From Paramecium tetraurelia (lineage: Eukaryota; Ciliophora; Oligohymenophorea; Peniculida; Parameciidae): a stretch of DNA of 64,000 nt. The stretch lies in the NCBI RefSeq assembly GCF_000165425.1, contig NW_001799631.1, forward strand, positions 155,422-219,421, in the 5' to 3' direction. The notes under the pieces are model-generated. The model was not told the DNA's origin. It made no database searches and was given only the letters and a program-made list of their open reading frames with translations. Both the position numbers and the translations under genes were made by a program. Shown here piece after piece: positions 60,636-64,000 of the stretch. Positions within the stretch are counted from its first letter, which is position 1, and every line of letters starts with the position of its first letter.

Positions 60636-63063
60636 TCATAAAATTTTATACATAATTTGTCTAGCAATGTATTGAGCAAATCTATTCTTATGACCCCGTA
60701 TCTTCTCCAAAACTCTAGAATATATATTATAATTATTAATCAATTTAATCACTTTTGTGATATTATAATGCGGGTAATAATAATCGTATTCTTCTACTTT
60801 ATCTACGTTAGTTTCTGCATTGAATATGTAAGTCTAATTATCCTCCTGAGTCTCTTAGGCATTATTCCCAGAAGGCACAAGTAAGCTTCTATGACTCACT
60901 TGCCTCATGCCTCTACCTTTGATTATCAGTCTCTGATCTGGCTGATTCAAAGAACCCTATTAGGAATGTTAAACAACTGTCTAATCAGGATACGATGATT
61001 CATCTTCATCATTTCTTTGAATGCCTAATTTAATGAGAAATTTGCTGTCAACAGCAGCCAGAGTTTTGTTTTACTCCAAGATCTGATCCAAGGCTCTCTC
61101 CTTAATTAATTAGGAGTTGATCCTCGTCTTCTTTCTCTATCTAATAAAAGTATGTCTCTCATGATCGACACTGCTATTGTAAATTGAGATCACTTTATTT
61201 TTGTTTTTTCTAAAGAAGACTAGAGGACAATGTTTGAATTGATGATGACTAGAACATGCCTCACAGATTATTTGATTGTTATTGTCTCCAAATTACGCTT
61301 CGATCCAAAGTAAGTACTATAGCTTTTCATACTATGCGTTGTCATTCTACAGGATATTCAAGAAATCAGTTTAATTGATGTAGGCTACCTAAACAAAGGT
61401 TTAGGCCACCATGTCAAACTACATATAATCCTGAAAGAAGAACTCCCTTTCGCAAACCAGCTTCCCCACTTATGTATCTTTTAATTGTCCTGTCTAATAA
61501 TACTGACTTGATTCTTCCCGATAACACAATGTATAGTTTATCAGGATGGTCATCCTTCTTTATGATAAATTCTTCAGGGGCATAAGTTCTTTCATGAACG
61601 CAAAAGCAAAGTTTCTTAAGGATGTCATCAGAGAGATTTGACCCTAACAATTTAGATTTCTTTAAGTAACTGTAATACATTGCTATTTAAACCTCCTATT
61701 TTAATTTTGGATTCAATTATCCCATTAATTCATCCAAATCCAACTCTTCCTCCTATTTAAACTACAAGTAATATTCAATGTATTTTCGAACTCTAAATTG
61801 TAATTGTGTATTTAATCCCCTCTATTTTATGTGATTGCTTACAAGTCTAAGTTTGGCATTATTAAGATTTTATTATTCGGCTAATTTATAGAAGATACTT
61901 TGGATCATTCCTAATGCATACCCGAAAGTTCCAACCACTAGAAATGTCAGAAAAGTGACTAAGATCTTTTCAGGAGTTGTCACAGGTACAATATCTCCAT
62001 ATCCCACAGTCATCGAGGTTATGGTAACCCAATACAATGAAGTAAAGTATTTTACATATGCATCTGCTTCGTATATTCCTTGTTAGTGAAGCCAAGTGTG
62101 CGTGTAACCGTTATCTACTTCAAGAATTGCAAAGTAATGAAATAAACATGCACAGAAATGAGAAATCAACAAAAGAGAATAAATCAAACAGAATAGAGAA
62201 TATATTACAGCTGTCTTTTCCTTGAAATTAGAAATCTCCTCTATAACAACCATCGTCCTTCTTACCTTCGTCATGCGTATCAACATTAGGTAATTTGCAA
62301 ATGAGTAGCCGAACCATGAGAGTATGAAGGGCAACACAACTGTTAGATCAATAATGAACTCTCCTTTCACGTAATGCCAAAAAATATCGCGTTTAGATGT
62401 ATGTAATATTCCTCTAACATAGTAGCCTTTAAAAAAGTTCAAGACTAATTCGACCAAAAATATGCAACTTGGAAGAGTACTAAATAATAGGTAAGCATTT
62501 CCTATTTCTTCTCTGCTCAAATCAAAGGACAATTACAATGGAACATAGAGAATATTCATGATGGTTACAAACATCAAGATAACATCCCATACAAATAGAA
62601 ACTTATCCGCAGGTAATAAAACAGTTTGATTACTTTTTAGAAATGACCATATTCTTCCACCATAATGCATTGGCTAGTTTTCCTTCATACTTCATTTAAC
62701 CAACCTATTTCTTATTAAAATGACACATACTCTTGTTGGCTTATTTTCTAACAGTCCACTATAAAGGTAATATTAAAATGAGCTTGTCCGATCCCTTATC
62801 AAATAAAAAATGTTCTTATTCAATATCTTGAATCTATAAATAGGTGAATAATGCTTCATTTTAGTGATAAAAATGGCTATTTTTTGAATGATCTTTAAAG
62901 GCTTCAATTTCCATACACTAATTATTTTATCAATTTACTCACTGTTCTCGAACTGTTAGATTTCTTTTTCAACATTATTCATGGCTTCTAATTCGATCCT
63001 CTTATCTTCTTAATGCTTTGCTTCTTTTAGAGCAAACTATAACAAGAATCTCGGCTTATTCAT
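60636..63063 (-). CDS. CNBD-type potassium channel, second copy
   Basis: About 800 residues. TM core with S1-S4 (YLMLIRMTKVRRTMVV as S4, several Arg/Lys, so voltage sensing is plausible), pore TSMTVGYGDIVPVTTP (GYGD), and C-terminal C-linker and CNBD (EEFIIKKDDHPDKLYIVLSG). After the CNBD lies CEACSSHHQFKHC, like the knuckle of the channel at 42146. Its frame slips one base at 61479-61482 (T4 on the plus strand where T3 is expected). An in-frame TGA near 62691 is removed only if an 18-nt segment is spliced. The tail holds S/Q-rich, K-rich segments. Confidence 0.88.
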
Positions 63064-63545
63064 ATGTAATGATTTAGATTTATAAAATTGCTTATAAAAA
63101 ATTAACCATTCTTAACACAGATTAAGTTGTCGAAAATTAACCAAAAGTTATCTACTATACTTATAAGCCCCATACTCATTATAAATTTTTCAGCAAAAAA
63201 ATGGATTACATTTCGATACCCATCACACAATGATATTTGAGAATTTGGAATTTGAAACAAGAGGAATGAAAGATGAGTTCCTGGACAAATTAATTAGAAT
63301 GTCTTGAATTATAAAAGAGTTTCGGTTAAAAATTGATTAACAAATAATTAAGGAAAATAATAATGGGTAGTTGATATTAGAGAAAATTAACTTAATATTT
63401 ATATAACTTCTTACAATTTGATATAATTTGAAGATTGAGTAATTGTTGGTATCACTCTGATTGCTAGGGTCTCCCCCTGAACTTAAAAGCAATCGATGAA
63501 CAATCTCTCTTTTCAAAACAAAATTATAATTAATTCATTTATATA
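63064..63545. other. intergenic, divergent promoters
   Basis: AT-rich spacer between the second channel and the gene at the right edge; nothing recognised. Confidence 0.5.
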
Positions 63546-64000
63546 ATGGAAGAAGAATAATAAATCTTGAAATACGGAGACAATATTATTCTTAGATGCA
63601 TGGTAGACAACAAGATATACTATCTACTTGCTCGAAATGAACAGTACCTTATGGAGACTAGGTTGTAATTAGGTAACTCTTGCACCTTTAATATGTATAA
63701 TTTCCCTCAACATATGGTGTTCACTGTGTTTCCCAAACTTTTGTACGAAGCCCAAAAGAAATACAATTCCGACTAGTAGTTTGGAGCCTCTTTGGACTTT
63801 TAGAAGCAACTCCTTTATACGAGAATGGAGACAGAAAAAAAATATAATCAGAATCTTTTGAAGTAAACTAAGGGACAAAAAATCATGTATGGAGATACAA
63901 TAATGCTCTACCAACCATTGAGTTAAGTATTTTTGTTAAGAGCAGAAAACCGACCTTCTAACTGTCACCCAGATGACATTAAACCTTTACAGTTCCTTAA
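63546..64000 (+). CDS. IP3-receptor/ryanodine-like Ca2+ channel, N-terminal fragment
   Basis: Open from ATG 63546 (MEEEQQILKYGDNIILRCMV) to the window edge, about 150 residues. The pattern KYGDNIILRCMVDNKIYYLL, a C-TF-NMYNFPQH stretch, then GQKIMYGDTIMLYQPLSQVF followed by LRAEN resembles the N-terminal suppressor/MIR beta-trefoil of intracellular Ca2+ release channels (YGxxIxLxH-like). Paramecium has several such channels. Only the first part is visible, so the assignment rests on pattern alone and a different MIR protein is possible. Confidence 0.5.

Overview
The window is macronuclear DNA of a ciliate, almost certainly a Paramecium. It is very AT-rich, and genes on both strands read through TAA and TAG as glutamine and end only at TGA. 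Coding exons are split by tiny introns (about 18-35 nt, GTA...TAG, sometimes ...AAG or ...CAG), and genes sit tens of bases apart. Trichocyst matrix proteins are present. Gene ends were set by hand-translating with TGA as the only stop and splicing the tiny introns.

Layout. 0-9.3 kb: an unrecognised gene, a decayed papain-type peptidase pseudogene, a CAMK-like kinase, a Myb protein, eIF6, two unknown genes and a RING-CH ubiquitin ligase. 9.3-24 kb: two overlapping small ORFs, an eIF4G-like factor, splicing factor ESS2, a kinesin, a trichocyst matrix protein, a large coiled-coil protein and a cytosolic carboxypeptidase, then about 1 kb of empty AT-rich DNA. 24-34.2 kb: small unknown genes, a Rab, coiled-coil proteins, an RCK/MOK-like kinase, a tRNA-splicing-endonuclease-like protein, a helix-turn-helix protein and a second trichocyst matrix protein. 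34.7-42.1 kb: ribosomal protein L4, a repeat protein with an axonemal look, a secreted beta-gamma-crystallin-like protein, SmD3, truncated haemoglobin, and an EF-hand protein. 42.1-53 kb: a CNBD potassium channel, a cyclin, an m-AAA (FtsH-type) protease, a JmjN-JmjC demethylase, a small membrane protein and a second Rab. 53-64 kb: ER Hsp90 with an apparent C/D-box snoRNA in one intron, a vWA-like protein with a tail anchor, a ULK/ATG1-like kinase, a second CNBD potassium channel, and the first exon of an IP3-receptor-like channel cut by the window edge.

There are no operons; neighbours are functionally mixed. Themes typical of ciliates are cilia (kinesin, CCP tubulin carboxypeptidase, RCK kinase, DLRxHF repeat protein), regulated secretion (two trichocyst matrix proteins, a crystallin-like protein) and membrane excitability (two related K+ channels, EF-hand protein, Ca-release-channel-like gene).

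Most notable: the intronic box C/D snoRNA candidate; a cysteine/histidine zinc-knuckle-like motif just after the CNBD of both K+ channels; the fusion-like crystallin protein with a Q/E/V-rich tail; and single-base reading-frame slips in otherwise intact genes (Hsp90, one channel, both trichocyst genes), which look more like assembly errors than decay.
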